This document shows, in pieces, positions 9,641 to 20,288 of a stretch of 64,000 nucleotides of DNA. The notes under the pieces are model-generated. The model worked only from the letters and a program-made list of their open reading frames with translations, was not told the origin of the DNA and did not search any database. This DNA comes from Taeniopygia guttata (Eukaryota; Chordata; Aves; Passeriformes; Estrildidae): positions 72,710,501 to 72,774,500 of the forward strand of contig NC_133028.1 of assembly GCF_048771995.1 (NCBI RefSeq), given 5' to 3'. Numbering within the stretch: the first letter of the stretch is position 1; each line of letters begins with the position of its first letter. Both the position numbers and the translations under genes were made by a program.

Positions 9641-11835
9641 ATTCTTAGAAGCAGGAGTTGTGAAATCCAATGCTGGGTGGACTCAGCCCAGCGCTATCAG
9701 GAATCAGCATTGACTTTATTGGGCAGCAGCCCTGGTGAGTTATTACCAAGTGTTTTGTCTTGCTGAGTGCTGGACAGCAATCAATAATGCTCCATGACAC
9801 AGACAGAAATCTCGCTGTTACCATAAAGATTTACCATTTTCTACTGTCTCACAGAACTCACTGAACTTCAGCTGGGTGGTGCCTTTTTGCACCTTTTAAA
9901 TCACCTGCCTGCTTGGAAGCAAGACAAGATCACTCATCCCCGTGCTGGTGATTACTTCGGAAATATTGCAGTCCCACACTTAAAATATGAAATTTATTTG
10001 ATTATAAAGGATATTATTACATATGCATATGTATATAGATATATGCTAGGTAAACATGTCTTTTCTCTGCTTGAGAGAATTTAATAATTACCAGATGAGA
10101 ATGACACTGTATTTTTTTATTATTATTATTATTATTATTAACATTCAAATAGTGTAGTACTGATTTAATGTTCTAAGATATCTTTTTGTTCTTTGCCTTT
10201 TCCTAGACTGACAATACAAAGTAAAATAAATTCTTAAATCTTAAAGCCTTCTGAATCTTAATTTTAACTGTCTTCCATAGTTCTGAGTCAGAATGAGTAC
10301 TTCATTTTACTGAGGCATTATTGTTGAGTCTTAAAACAGAAGATAGATGCTTGCTATAGCTTTACCCAGATGTATGTAGCTTTGACTTGTGAATTCAAAC
10401 CCAGGATATTTTATAATAAAATATATATATTAATAAGATAAAGCACATATTTAATTTTGTTTTGGTTTATTTTTTATTTCATGTTTTTATTATTTTGTTC
10501 ATTATATGTTTTAAGACATTTCTGGATCTCTACACATACAAGGATAATGCTGGGAGAGATTCCTTAAAAATAGGTAGTAAAGTCTTTTGATTTGTTTTGT
10601 TTCTAAATTTTCAACAGAACACAAAAAAGCATTGACTGTATAAAGTTATTAGTTTCTCTAAAGACTACTGTTCTGAAAAAGCTGGAGAGCAAGAACCATT
10701 ATTTTATTCATGAGGAATAATCACTGTGTCATAGAGATAAGTTGCATTTTTATAAAAATCTCCGTGACCATAATGAAACTTTTCAAACTGAAAAAAAATA
10801 AAGTATAAAAGTACAGTTCTCGTAGCTTCTTCAGCTCTATTTGCAGCTCATGTGCTTAGTAACTCAAAGAAAGCTATTAGGAAAGTTAAAATACATGCAT
10901 ACATAGAGCTATGCATAAGCAATTTCCAAAGACTCTACAGCACTCAATTTTCTCCTTGATACCTTGCTTTAATTTACCTCTCTGCTCTCTGCAAGAGTCT
11001 TCCTTTTCTCTCACCTGCCTCGATGACACCCTTCACTAAATCCTCAAGATTTGGATACCCTTTATGACCATTACCTAGGAAAGAATACTTCCCTCCTGTC
11101 CTCATCCTCCCCAAAGAGTTTCTTCAAACACATTTAGTTTACCTCAGCAGTGTAACTCTTGTCCTCCCAGAAGAGCAGGATTTTTTTGCATCTCGACTGT
11201 AAGTAAAACATTTCTGCAGAGGAAATTCTCTACACAAACATGAATACAAAATAAATAGTTTGTTTTACACACATAGCTTGAAAACATAGTTGTAGGGAAA
11301 AGACAATAGAGAACCACACCATTTATTTCCTTGTCCTTTCTCGGGTAATGTTAGAGAGAGGTAAATATACCATTAATCCCGTTATTCTCCCTCTATCACT
11401 CACAACATTCATCCAAGCACTCTTATACTTAGATATACAGTCAACAAAGATATCCCCCAAATCCAGGGCAAAAATGCAAGCTCAATTTTAAACCCACCTA
11501 ATTAATTAATGATTCTGTAATTAATCTAATCTGTCTCTCCCTGTGGCCTCAGCTCGGTGGAGTCACACATATTTCCAGAAGATGGTTTATGTGATTTGAG
11601 TACAGTTCCACTTGGATGATTTGCCATCCCACAGCCAGATGCAAGATCAACAACTCCCTGAAGTTAGAAATGGGAATTGTAGGAAAAATATAAGGCTGTA
11701 GGAAAGTGCATATAGTATTACTTGGTGTCATGTTGTTTCACTGCTTCGATTCCCCTGGAATGTGTGGGAAATCCGTGAGGTTAATTGTGTGTCAGCATAT
11801 GCACAAACACACCCCCAAATTGTTGATAATACTGA
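9641..11835. other. AT-rich non-coding DNA, nothing recognised
   Basis: There is no exon-like or transposon-like structure apart from an (ATT)n run at 10117-10140 and short AT-rich low-complexity stretches near 10410-10500. The minus-strand frame 11549-11731 has no domain. Confidence 0.45.
10117..10140 (+). repeat. (ATT)n microsatellite
   Basis: About eight perfect ATT units, preceded by a T run. Confidence 0.9.
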
Positions 11836-12115
11836 TAGAATCATAGAATGTTTTGGGTTGAAAGGGACCATTCCAACTCCCCTTTCACTAGACCAAATTT
11901 CTCAAAGCTCCATCCAGCTTGATCTTGAACACTTTCACAGATGGGGCATCCACAGCTTCTCTGCACAACCTGTTCCAGTGTCTCACCACCCTCATAGAAA
12001 ATAATTTCTTCCAATTATCGAATCTAAACCTTCCCTCTTTCAGTTTAAAGCTATTTCCAGTTGTCCTGTCTAAGATAGTATCTAAGAAAGCCTGGAGCAG
12101 ATAAGTTTGGTCTTA
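11836..12115 (-). mobile_element. CR1 LINE 3' fragment, minus strand
   Basis: A clear CR1 3' end in reverse: 'tagaatcatagaatgttttg', 'ggttgaaagggaccattcc', 'gatggggcatccacagcttc', 'cctgttccagtgtctcacca', 'ccttccctctttcagtttaa' and 'ttgtcctgtct'. It is better preserved than the other CR1 copies in the window. The overlapping frames at 11762-12004 and 11919-12104 are repeat-derived antisense frames, not genes. Confidence 0.95.
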
Positions 12116-12793
12116 CTGCTGCTCCCTGTTAATGTTCCCTGAGCCCACACCTTATAAAAGAAAACACTGATCTGCATTTAATCAATCCATTCTTTTGATC
12201 CCCCATTTTTCTGATATTTTAGATGAACTTCTGAGTTTCATGTCTCTAAGAGATGTAAAATTTAAATGATTGGTGGGAGCCTTCAGTCAAGGATCTGAGT
12301 GCAGGATCCGAGCTTTAGGAAATATCAGCTCTCCCTCTCTGTGTATTGCTGGAAGAGTTCAGAAGCTCCCAGGAGAATTTTTGAAGCTTGATTGAGACTG
12401 TTTTGATTTTTGATCTTTACCAATTTAGTTCTTGCTGTCTTTATTAATATTGCCAGTGTTGCTCACATTTGTCAAGTTACCTCACTGAGAGCACGAACTT
12501 CAGGGTGGGTTTCTGGTCAGTCAGCAGAGACCAGTTACACATGATCAGACTGACCCCAGTCAGACCCAAACAGCTGAGACCAAAGGGGGATTATCAGAAT
12601 CCTGTTGCTGAAACGCTGAATCCTCCAGCTCTTCTCTCTTGTATTTGATGCATTAGAGAAAAAAAAAAAAAAAAATTATTAGAATCCCTGGTAAGCGATT
12701 TTGATGTTGGGAAATGTCTGAGCTATTTACCAACTGCCTTTCTTGGCTGGCTTGGGAATCCTGATCTTCAGTCTGGACAGAGATTAGCTTTGT
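12116..12793. other. Non-coding DNA, nothing recognised
   Basis: This contains a poly(A) run at 12659-12675 and no recognised gene or repeat family. Confidence 0.45.
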
Positions 12794-13040
12794 GTGTGCT
12801 GTTGGGGTTTTGGCTTTGTTTCTTTAGGGGGGTTATTTGGGTTTTTGTTTTGTTTTGATTACTTGGGGGGTTTTTTTGGGTTTTCTTTTTTTTTTTTTTT
12901 TGGTTGGTTGGTTTGGTTTTTGGGGTTTGTTAGGGTTTGTTTTGGTTTTGGTGTTTTTTTTTTTTTTTTTGGTGGGGGGTCATGGGTTTGGGGTTTTTTT
13001 GTTAGTAGCGGTGTGGGTTTTTTTTTGTTATTTCTTAGTC
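12794..13040 (+). repeat. G/T-only low-complexity tract
   Basis: For about 250 bases the plus strand is almost purely G and T, with long T runs, repeated GGG to GGGGGG runs and almost no A or C. The two frames that cross it translate into Phe/Gly/Trp/Leu-rich strings and are artefacts of composition. Runs such as 'ggtggggggtcatgggtttg' could favour unusual structures, but four well-spaced G runs of the classic quadruplex type are not clearly present. Confidence 0.9.
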
Positions 13041-13290
13041 TTGTTATGTGTGGGTTCCTTTAATTCCAGCTAGGAGTGCTGCCTCAGCCTGCAGTGCCCT
13101 CTGGTGGGAAATGAGCTGGAACCTAAGGGGGTTCCTCATCCCTGGGGGCTGCAGGCACAGGTCCTGCTCCTGCTCTGGGGAGGAGAAGAGGCTCTGTGGG
13201 TCCATGAACAGCCAGGACCTGCTCAGCTCCCTCCAGCTCAAAGAGAAGTTGATAAAACCATCAGAAAATAGAATTCTTCTCTGAGTCCTG
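13041..13290. other. GC-richer island next to G/T tract
   Basis: Directly after the G/T tract the sequence becomes noticeably richer in G+C for about 200 bases and contains the CTCF-like motif at 13092-13107. Overlapping frames on both strands (13044-13241 minus, 13048-13284 plus) show no domain. It could be an insulator, a non-coding RNA exon or an old repeat. Confidence 0.4.
13092..13107 (-). promoter_or_regulatory. Probable CTCF motif, minus orientation
   Basis: The minus strand reads CCACCAGAGGGCACTG. It matches the CTCF core pattern CCASYAGRKGGCRSYM at 15 of 16 positions, including all of the invariant CCA, AG and GGC bases. The pattern is from memory and occupancy is unknown. Confidence 0.5.
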
Positions 13291-15159
13291 AGTACTAAAA
13301 AGTGTGATCAAAGTGACAGCCTCTGTACCAAAAGCCTTTAGAAGGCACACTAAGAATTTTTTATTGATACAGTCTTTTGATTCTATCCTAGTATATTTTT
13401 AATTATTGACGCGGTTAATTAATGACCTCCATAAATGACATTCCAAAGTGAGGACTTTTCAGTCTCAGCAGATGCACACCAGCGCATCTTAGCCTCCAGG
13501 AACTTTTCAATACACACTAAAAAGTAAAGCAATGTGTTCCCCAACGTATGGTTTACAAGTCATGAGCTGCTAAGGATAATCTCAGAGATTATTCCTCTCA
13601 AAGAGGAGCTCTGTGTTCTCATAGTAACAGCATCTGCAAGCCACAGCTGCTTGTCAGTCATCCCAGCCTCCTGCTCTCAACCCTGAACAACTTCTTGTTT
13701 GTATTCTGCTTTGTGATTTTAAGGTTTAGCACTTGGTTTTTATTTCCCCATATCTGTATCACATTATTCCATACTGCAGGAGGAAATTCCCTCAAGGGCA
13801 TTTTTTTCTGAAAGTTCTCTAATATAGACCACAAGGAGATTTTAAGTACTCTAATGTATATGTGTATCTTTTGGGGTTTTCTTAAGGCTTCTTGTCCAGG
13901 GATATTTATTCTTGCTTGAAATACTGAGCATTTCTCTCCCCCAGATATTTGATTAAAGAGTTGATTTTTTAACAGAGAAAATCAAATACTACAAAAATGA
14001 GTACTGATTGTTTTCCTTATTACTTTTCAGCTCCAGGAAAGCTTCAGAACAGTTCAAAATCTTTCTGATTTATAAAACAGAGGTGGAAATACTTCTCTGG
14101 CAATACTGAACATTTTATAAATAATATGAATAAGGATTTCACTGGGGAAGACTTCCTCGCTGCTGAAGAGAAACATCTCTTGACTTGTTTGTTTGTTTGC
14201 TTATATTCCTGTTGCATTTATTATACCCAGCTGTTTGGAGGGGCTGTTGTCCACACAGAAAGAAAGAGAGCAGGCACTGAAGCTGGAATCATCAGCCCAT
14301 CACTAATGGTTTTGGAGGCAGAAAGGTGTGTCTTCCACTAGGCCTTTTTTTTTTTTTTTCTATGAAAAAACTCAATGGCAAAAGCTTCATGCACACACAG
14401 GAAAAGAATATTATTTACTGTTATATTGTTTGGCTACCTCAATGCCTTTTTCCTAGCTCTAACAGTCACTACATTAATAGTGGAAAGGAGAGGATTGTTT
14501 ATCTTTTGGCAGTCAGTAGCCTATCAAAAGCATGAAATTGCTATTTTGAAATGGCATTAAAAATAACTTTTCATCTTGGTACATCTTTTAAAATATTCAT
14601 CTTTTAAAGTTCCCTTTTTAGGCATGGATGATCTGTCTGTGCTTCAGCACCGAAACTTCCCCATCCTGGACTTTGGGAGACAAAATGAAACATGCTTGAA
14701 TAAAAGCAGAAGCAGTTTTCTCTGGAAAAGCTTTATTGCTGCCAGCCACTGTCAGATATTAAGGTGTCAGGAATTCTGGAATAAATCTGAGGAAGATGTT
14801 AGCAGGCAGAGGAAGAGGTCATAGGTAGGTGATAAAGCAATGGTGGCAGGCTGAGCAATGGAAAACATTCCTGACCAGCTGCTGGGGCATTGCCTCCTCC
14901 TCTGTACTCTATCCAAGTGTCTCTAGAAAATAATTTACTTTATAAATAAAATTATTTATTTAATGATGCAGCTACTAATTTAAAGCTATTCTAATTATTA
15001 TTAAACAGTGTTTGTATTTTCTGGGATATTAGGAGACGACCCTATCATCTACAATACCTTTAGAAATAATGAAACTTATTTCTTCACATCCTTTACATGT
15101 CATTTATATTAAAGGTTATTTTCACCACATTTGGCAGGTCTGTGAGCAGTTTTCTTGTC
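13291..15159. other. Non-coding DNA, nothing recognised
   Basis: AT-rich sequence with a poly(T) run at 14345-14360. The overlapping frames at 14126-14560 and 14576-14824 have no recognisable domains or splice context. Confidence 0.45.
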
Positions 15160-15552
15160 TTCGTGTGGCAAGGTTTTGGGATCAGAGTGGGGCTACAGGG
15201 GTGGCTTCTGTGAGATGCTGCCAGAAGCTTCCCTCATGTCCACAGGAGTTAAGAGGAGTAAGTAGAAAATTCAGGAGTGCTGCAAAGCCCAGGAAGAAGG
15301 GAGGAATGGGAGAAAGCTGGTTTAAGATTCAATTTTCTCGCTATTCTCCTTTGATTTGATTGGTAATAAATTAAACTATTTTCCCTCAACCGAGTCTGTT
15401 TTTCCCATGATGGGAATTGGTAATGGATCCCTCCCTATCCTCATCTCAACCCACAAGTTTGTTATAGTTTCTTCCTGCTGTCCAGCTGAGGAGAGGAGCG
15501 ACAGAATGGATTTGGTGGATGTTCAGCATCCAGACAGGGTCACCCCACCACA
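15160..15552 (+). mobile_element. LTR of an avian endogenous retrovirus (family A, internally deleted)
   Basis: The start resembles a passerine LTR family known to me ('cgtgtggcaaggttttggga', 'ctacaggggtggcttctgtg', 'gctgccagaagcttcc'). The end is its typical 3' part: 'ttgattggtaataaattaaa', 'tttccctcaaccgagtctgt', 'ctcatctcaacccacaagtt', 'ttcagcatccagacagggtc' and 'ccccaccaca'. A central portion present in the family seems to be missing, since full copies are about 1 kb like the one at 20289. It has an AATAAA at about 15366. The open frames at 15069-15622 run across it and are not genes. Confidence 0.8.
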
Positions 15553-18500
15553 CAATACCTGTACAGATCTCCACTACTGCACTATTATCCCCAAAGCAAT
15601 TGCATTTATTTACTCTGAATAGGAATTATTCATTTGAGTTTGGAAGGCTGTTCAGGTCAGCTCACAAAGTGTGCCAGGATCACTAAAAACCTCATTGTCC
15701 TTAATCATGTTGACTCTTTTCTTTTTTCTTCTTCTTTCTTCTGTGAAAAAATGTTTTTAGACAGCAATGTCAGAGCTGCCACTGGACCAAACGAGAATCC
15801 TGATCATTTTCTTTCTCTGCAAAGCTTTTGAGAGCTCTCTGTGACACCAAAAAGAAAAGGAGGAAATCATCTCATCTCCATTTCCAAGAGCTGCTAATTA
15901 CATACAGCATATTAAATCAAGTCCACTTGGGAAAGACTTCCCTAATTAATTAATTTAATTAGCAATAAGGCAGTAGAGGGAGATATGATTATCAAGAGAT
16001 ATGATTATCATACCTTTGGGACACAGCATTGCAAAGATTTGCTTCATCTTTTTCCTGGCTGTGGTTTACCACTTCCATGTGGCTTTGATAAATAACCTAT
16101 AGGTTCTATTGAACGTGAATTACACTTGGTAGGGAGCTCACTCTGAACATTTTCCTTAGAACAAAGCAACTGTAATCAGGAATTAAACAAGTGATTTGTA
16201 GTCTGCTTGAGTGTAATAACTGGGGGAAATAATGCAATAGAATCTGGCCTCTTATAAGTTGTACTGCTGCAGAATAGACACAGATGGATACCAGGAAAAA
16301 AAATTGAGAAAATACCCTTCTGATTTTGGCATTTTTCCTGACACATAACTTTTACTGGCAGCATGAAAAACAAATGACTTCAGATTAATTATTTAAGTAA
16401 ATAGTTTCTGACAGCTTTTCTATTAGATGACCACATTTCTTACAAGCTTGAAACACAAAGGAAATCTTTGCTCAGTAGTTCTCTATTCATGTGGGGTTTG
16501 AATATTTTTGTGCTGTATCTTTTCCAGAATCTGCGTGGGCCGAGGAAAAGCCAGGATGGTGATGTGCCTCTGCACAAATCCCAGGTTTGCATCAGTTGTT
16601 TTTGCAGTGTGATACATCATTTACTGAAGATTCACAGCAATACAGCACCTTTAAAACTCTTCTGCATAATTCCTCCATAGGAGGGTTACATTCTTAGATT
16701 AGGTGCTCAAGAATTGTCAAATCTGGGGAAATCTTGGCACAGAAAAGCACATCTCTTAAGACAGCCTTGAGGTAGCTGAGCATTAGAGGTTTCTACCCTT
16801 GACAGGGTGTTTGGAATGAGATGATTTTTAAGGTCTCTTCCATTCAAAACCATAATTTGAGTAAGCATGCACAAAGGAAGCAAAATATCTTAAATTGTGC
16901 TTAAAATCAGTCAATTTTGACTTACTTTTGGTTTTTTGCTTTACTGAAATTTATTTCCTCTATAGGTGGAATAATCAATGAGCTAAAGCAAATTCTTTCT
17001 TTCAGCATTTAAATATTTGACCTAAATCAGTTCAAATTTAACAACAAGAATTATTTTAGAACACAGGAACTTTCTTACCCACCTCATTCATCACTCCCCC
17101 TAAACCAAAATTGTTTCCCTGCTCTCTTTCTATGCTGTCACTTGCTGCCTTCCTCTCTGCTCCTCTTACTTTTCTCCTCCTCTGCTTTTTGCACTGACAA
17201 AGTCCCTTCTTTCTCCCATTACAGCAACCCTATTGTCCTAACTACAAGAGAGATTATGCCTACTCCAGAGGAGCTCCATAAACTAATATATTCTGTCTCT
17301 TCTCCTTTCTGTTCTTGGCTCCCACTCCAGTTTTCTTTGTGTTTGTAAGTCCTTCAGCCTCCCTGATCTGCAAGTCCCTATGCTAACATTTGATTTCTTT
17401 GTTATGCTTCTGGAGAAATCCAGCTTCTCCAAGTCCCAGCTGCTTTCTGAGAGGCAAGAAAATACAGATTTCACCCCAGCCTCACCTTCATCCTTTCCGG
17501 CTGGCCAAGTGAAGGTGTAAAAGCTGCAAGCCTTTAAAGAACCATTTATTCAGGGATAGTCATGTGGATGTCAATTCCTGCCCTCTTTAGCACAAGCACT
17601 ATGAGGAAAATGAAGTGAAAAGCAGTCATAAAACAGGGAAAAAACAAACAAATGAACTATAACTCATTAACTGTACTAACAGAGGTCAACTAAATCAACA
17701 AGATGTCAGCAGAGCAATTCTCCTCGTGTGCTTTAAATAAATCAAATGATCCTCAAAAGTGACATCACCACAACAAAAAGTGAGATTTACTGATGGTCAT
17801 TTAATACCTCAGCTCTCATATTGTCAGTTAAAGGATTTAGGAGTCATCCACATCCTGCCTTTGGATCTAATGAGTTGGATTCACTCTGTGCTATTTGTCC
17901 CGTTGGCCTAAACAGAAAGGAGGCAACATGAGGCAAATCAGCTTCTAACTTTGAGATTTACCTTTTATTCTAGAGCATAATATCTCTCATTATTGAGTCT
18001 CAAGTGAGATTTAATAATGCACAGCCCACAGGAAGAGATCAGGCCTCCTGAAGATTTTTGACTTCAGTAGGAACAATGCTAAAATATTACTGTAATTTTG
18101 AAAACTGTCATGACTTCTTCCTTCAAATAAAACTCTTACGTGTCCCTCCTTTACTCCTGCTTTTATTTCAAGAGCCCCAGATGAAAGCTGAAAGTTTGCT
18201 TGCAGTACTGCAAGGAGGCAGAGGGTTCTGAAAATGACATCCAGGCACCATGAAATTAAAGTCTTCAGAGCCTATCAGCAGGAAGATAATTACCCATAAT
18301 TTTTCACTCTAGTTACAATTTTGGTGATGCCAAAGAGGTGTCAGACTTGGCATATTATGTTTTGTGATTTCTGCTATTTTGCTGTAGTACTTTGACCTTT
18401 CTAATAAGCTGCATTTTGGTAGGATGGACATTCCAGCCTTCCTGCTAAGAGTAAATTATCAAGGGACACAAGTGGCAAAGAAGAAGTTGCACAGAAATGT

Positions 18501-18578
18501 TTCCAAATGAGTAGTTTTATGTGTGAATATGGGGTGGGGAGAGGGAGAAAGGTGAAGATTCAGCAGAATTTGGTTCAG
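15553..18578. other. Non-coding DNA between LTRs
   Basis: No retroviral gag, protease, reverse transcriptase or envelope coding is visible, so this is not a provirus interior. It holds a short direct repeat of 'gagatatgattatca' (15979-16012) and the CR1-like end at 16795-16862. Homeodomain-type TAATTA sites cluster at 15943-15963. Short frames (16176-16373, 16468-16680, 17142-17474) have no domains. Confidence 0.5.
16795..16862 (+). mobile_element. Diverged CR1-like 3' end, plus strand
   Basis: 'ggaatgagatgatttttaag' followed by 'gtctcttccattcaaaacca' and 'taatttgag' mirrors the CR1 3' end (approximately 'gatgatctttaaggtc', then 'ccttccaacccaaaccattc'). Only the last 60-70 bases are recognisable and the rest has decayed. 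Confidence 0.5.
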
Positions 18579-18805
18579 TTATACTGGTCCCCTCACACTG
18601 CTGGGTATCTCCTCATAAATGACATTCTCAGCTTCAGAATCCTGAGGTCCTGCTGGTTTATCCTGGTGTGGGAATAATCTGCTCTTAACAAGATGTCCCA
18701 TGGAGGTCTTGGGTGGGATAATGGAATGTTTAGCACAAAAATGGTGCAGCTTGGACTCTGAATAGAGCCACTTCTTGACCCTGACAGAACATTTCCTTGG
18801 GATAC
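18579..18805 (-). CDS. Possible last exon with tyrosine motif tail (weak)
   Basis: On the minus strand a pyrimidine-rich stretch ends in CACAG at 18810-18806. It is followed by an open frame of about 75 codons to a TAA at 18581-18579. The predicted peptide is hydrophilic, and near its C-terminus the acidic stretch DSEAEN leads into VIYEEI, then P-S-S-V. YEEI is the classic binding motif for Src-type SH2 domains when phosphorylated, so this could be the end of a receptor or adaptor tail. However, frames of this length arise by chance in this window and no upstream exon was recognised. Treat it as a hypothesis. Confidence 0.15.
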
Positions 18806-18989
18806 CTGTGAGAGATTGGAAAGATTGATGCTTCAAGACATTTCAGGCTGCACTTTTCTACAATTTTCTACATCTTTTCTGTCTTTCTACTTCTATTTCC
18901 CTCTTCTTGGCATTTTAGACTTACTTAAAAACAAACAGGTTTAGAGTTTGTGGAGTTGAATAGGCTAAATTAACGCTTTGGGAAGTGTT

Positions 18990-19225
18990 TCATGTTGATT
19001 GAATGCTGCTCTAAGGGATATTCCATACCTCAGAGCATGATGCTCAGTGCATAAAACAGGCAGCTCACCTGAAAGCCAGGGCTGGGCTGAGCATCAGGGA
19101 GTGGGTGGTGAGAGATTGCATCGTGCATCACTTGTCTGTCCTGGGTTTTATTCTTCTCTTTCATTCTCATTAAAAAAACAAACAAACAAAAACAAAACTA
19201 AAAAACTTCTGGTAATAGTAATAGC

Positions 19226-19271
<46 letters not shown>

Positions 19272-19400
19272 TACTGCTTATTTTCATTCTCAAGCTGTTC
19301 TTCTCTCATTCCTTAGTTTTACCTTTTTTCTCATTCTATGGAAGGGGCTGAATGAACAGCTGGGTGCTGTTTAGTTGCTGGCTGGGTTTAAGCCACGACA
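18990..19400 (+). mobile_element. Solo LTR (family B) containing a TAA microsatellite
   Basis: The order of blocks fits a second passerine LTR family: 'aagggatattccatacctca', 'gatgctcagtgcataaaac', 'gcatcgtgcatcacttgtct', 'cctgggttttattcttctc', the (TAA)n run, 'tactgcttattttcattctc', 'gttttaccttttttctcatt', 'gtgctgtttagttgctggct' and the end 'gggtttaagccacgaca'. The start is less certain than the end. The frame at 19047-19316 lies inside it, ends in a run of isoleucines from the microsatellite, and is not a gene. Confidence 0.8.
19226..19270 (+). repeat. (TAA)n microsatellite inside LTR
   Basis: About 15 uninterrupted TAA units within the solo LTR. Related LTR copies, as I recall them, have a shorter AT-rich repeat at this spot, so the tract probably grew after insertion. 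Confidence 0.9.
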
Positions 19401-20288
19401 GCAAGGTATGATATCTGCAAAAGGAGGATGTTTCAAGCGAGTACTCATTAGGGACAGCTCCATTTCATCCAGCCCATTTGCCAGATTTGCACTGCCCATC
19501 AAAGACACCTGCTCAGATCCCAGCTCATCTGCCAGAGCCCCGTTCAGCTGGCTTTAGATGGGCATGTGCCCGCTGAGAGCAGAGCTGTGAGCCCCAGGCC
19601 CAGCAGGAATGCAGCTGGAGTGCTGTGAGTGCATATCCTGCAGCCTGGCTGTCTGCAGGGCTCCCCAGAACCCGCCCTGCAGTGCTGGAGCTGTGCAGTG
19701 CCTGTCTGCAGTTGTCTGATGGGATGAGAGGAGCAGAAAGGATGTGCAGAACAGCTCACATCTACTAATTGCCCACAGCTATTAGTGGGCAGCTGCTGGC
19801 AAGCTCTTACAGACTGCTGTTTCCAACTGCTGGAGTTCTGTGCCTCCCTGAAAAGAACATTTCTGTGCACCTGATTTACTGATTTTTTACAGTGTTGTGG
19901 AGACACGGTGTAAGTCAGTTTTAATTTCTTTAAAGGGTATGAACATTTGTCACAGGTGATTCACAATTTTTAAAAATTAGCTATTGAATTTTACTTGTCT
20001 GCTTTTCCCAGTTCTGATTCTAGTTCTGGTTCCAGTTTCCTGGTAAATAACTCTTTAGATAAGACTCCAAAATCAAAAGTACTAAAAATTTTACTAATGG
20101 ACTCTTTCTTGATGAGACGTGGGTGGTAGGGGTAGTTCAGATCTTCACTTTTGCATATTTGACACTGTTCATGTTTCTTAACTATCTAATTGAATATGAA
20201 TTCATGTTATAGAATTAAAACATTAAAGGTCTGCGTCAATCATAATAAAAAAGCTAACAAAACTGAAATATAACATCTTCAACTGGGT
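19401..20288. other. Non-coding DNA, GC-richer then AT-rich
   Basis: 19440-19740 is richer in G+C and could be retrovirus-derived or another old repeat, but it shows no recognisable primer-binding site or coding domain. After 19900 it is plain AT-rich DNA. The minus-strand frame 19544-19906 is cysteine- and serine-rich with no domain. Confidence 0.4.

Noticed and set aside
12794..13073. Two plus-strand frames rich in Phe, Gly, Trp and Leu that look membrane-like
   Set aside because: The composition follows directly from a G/T-only tract, so the apparent hydrophobic protein is an artefact.
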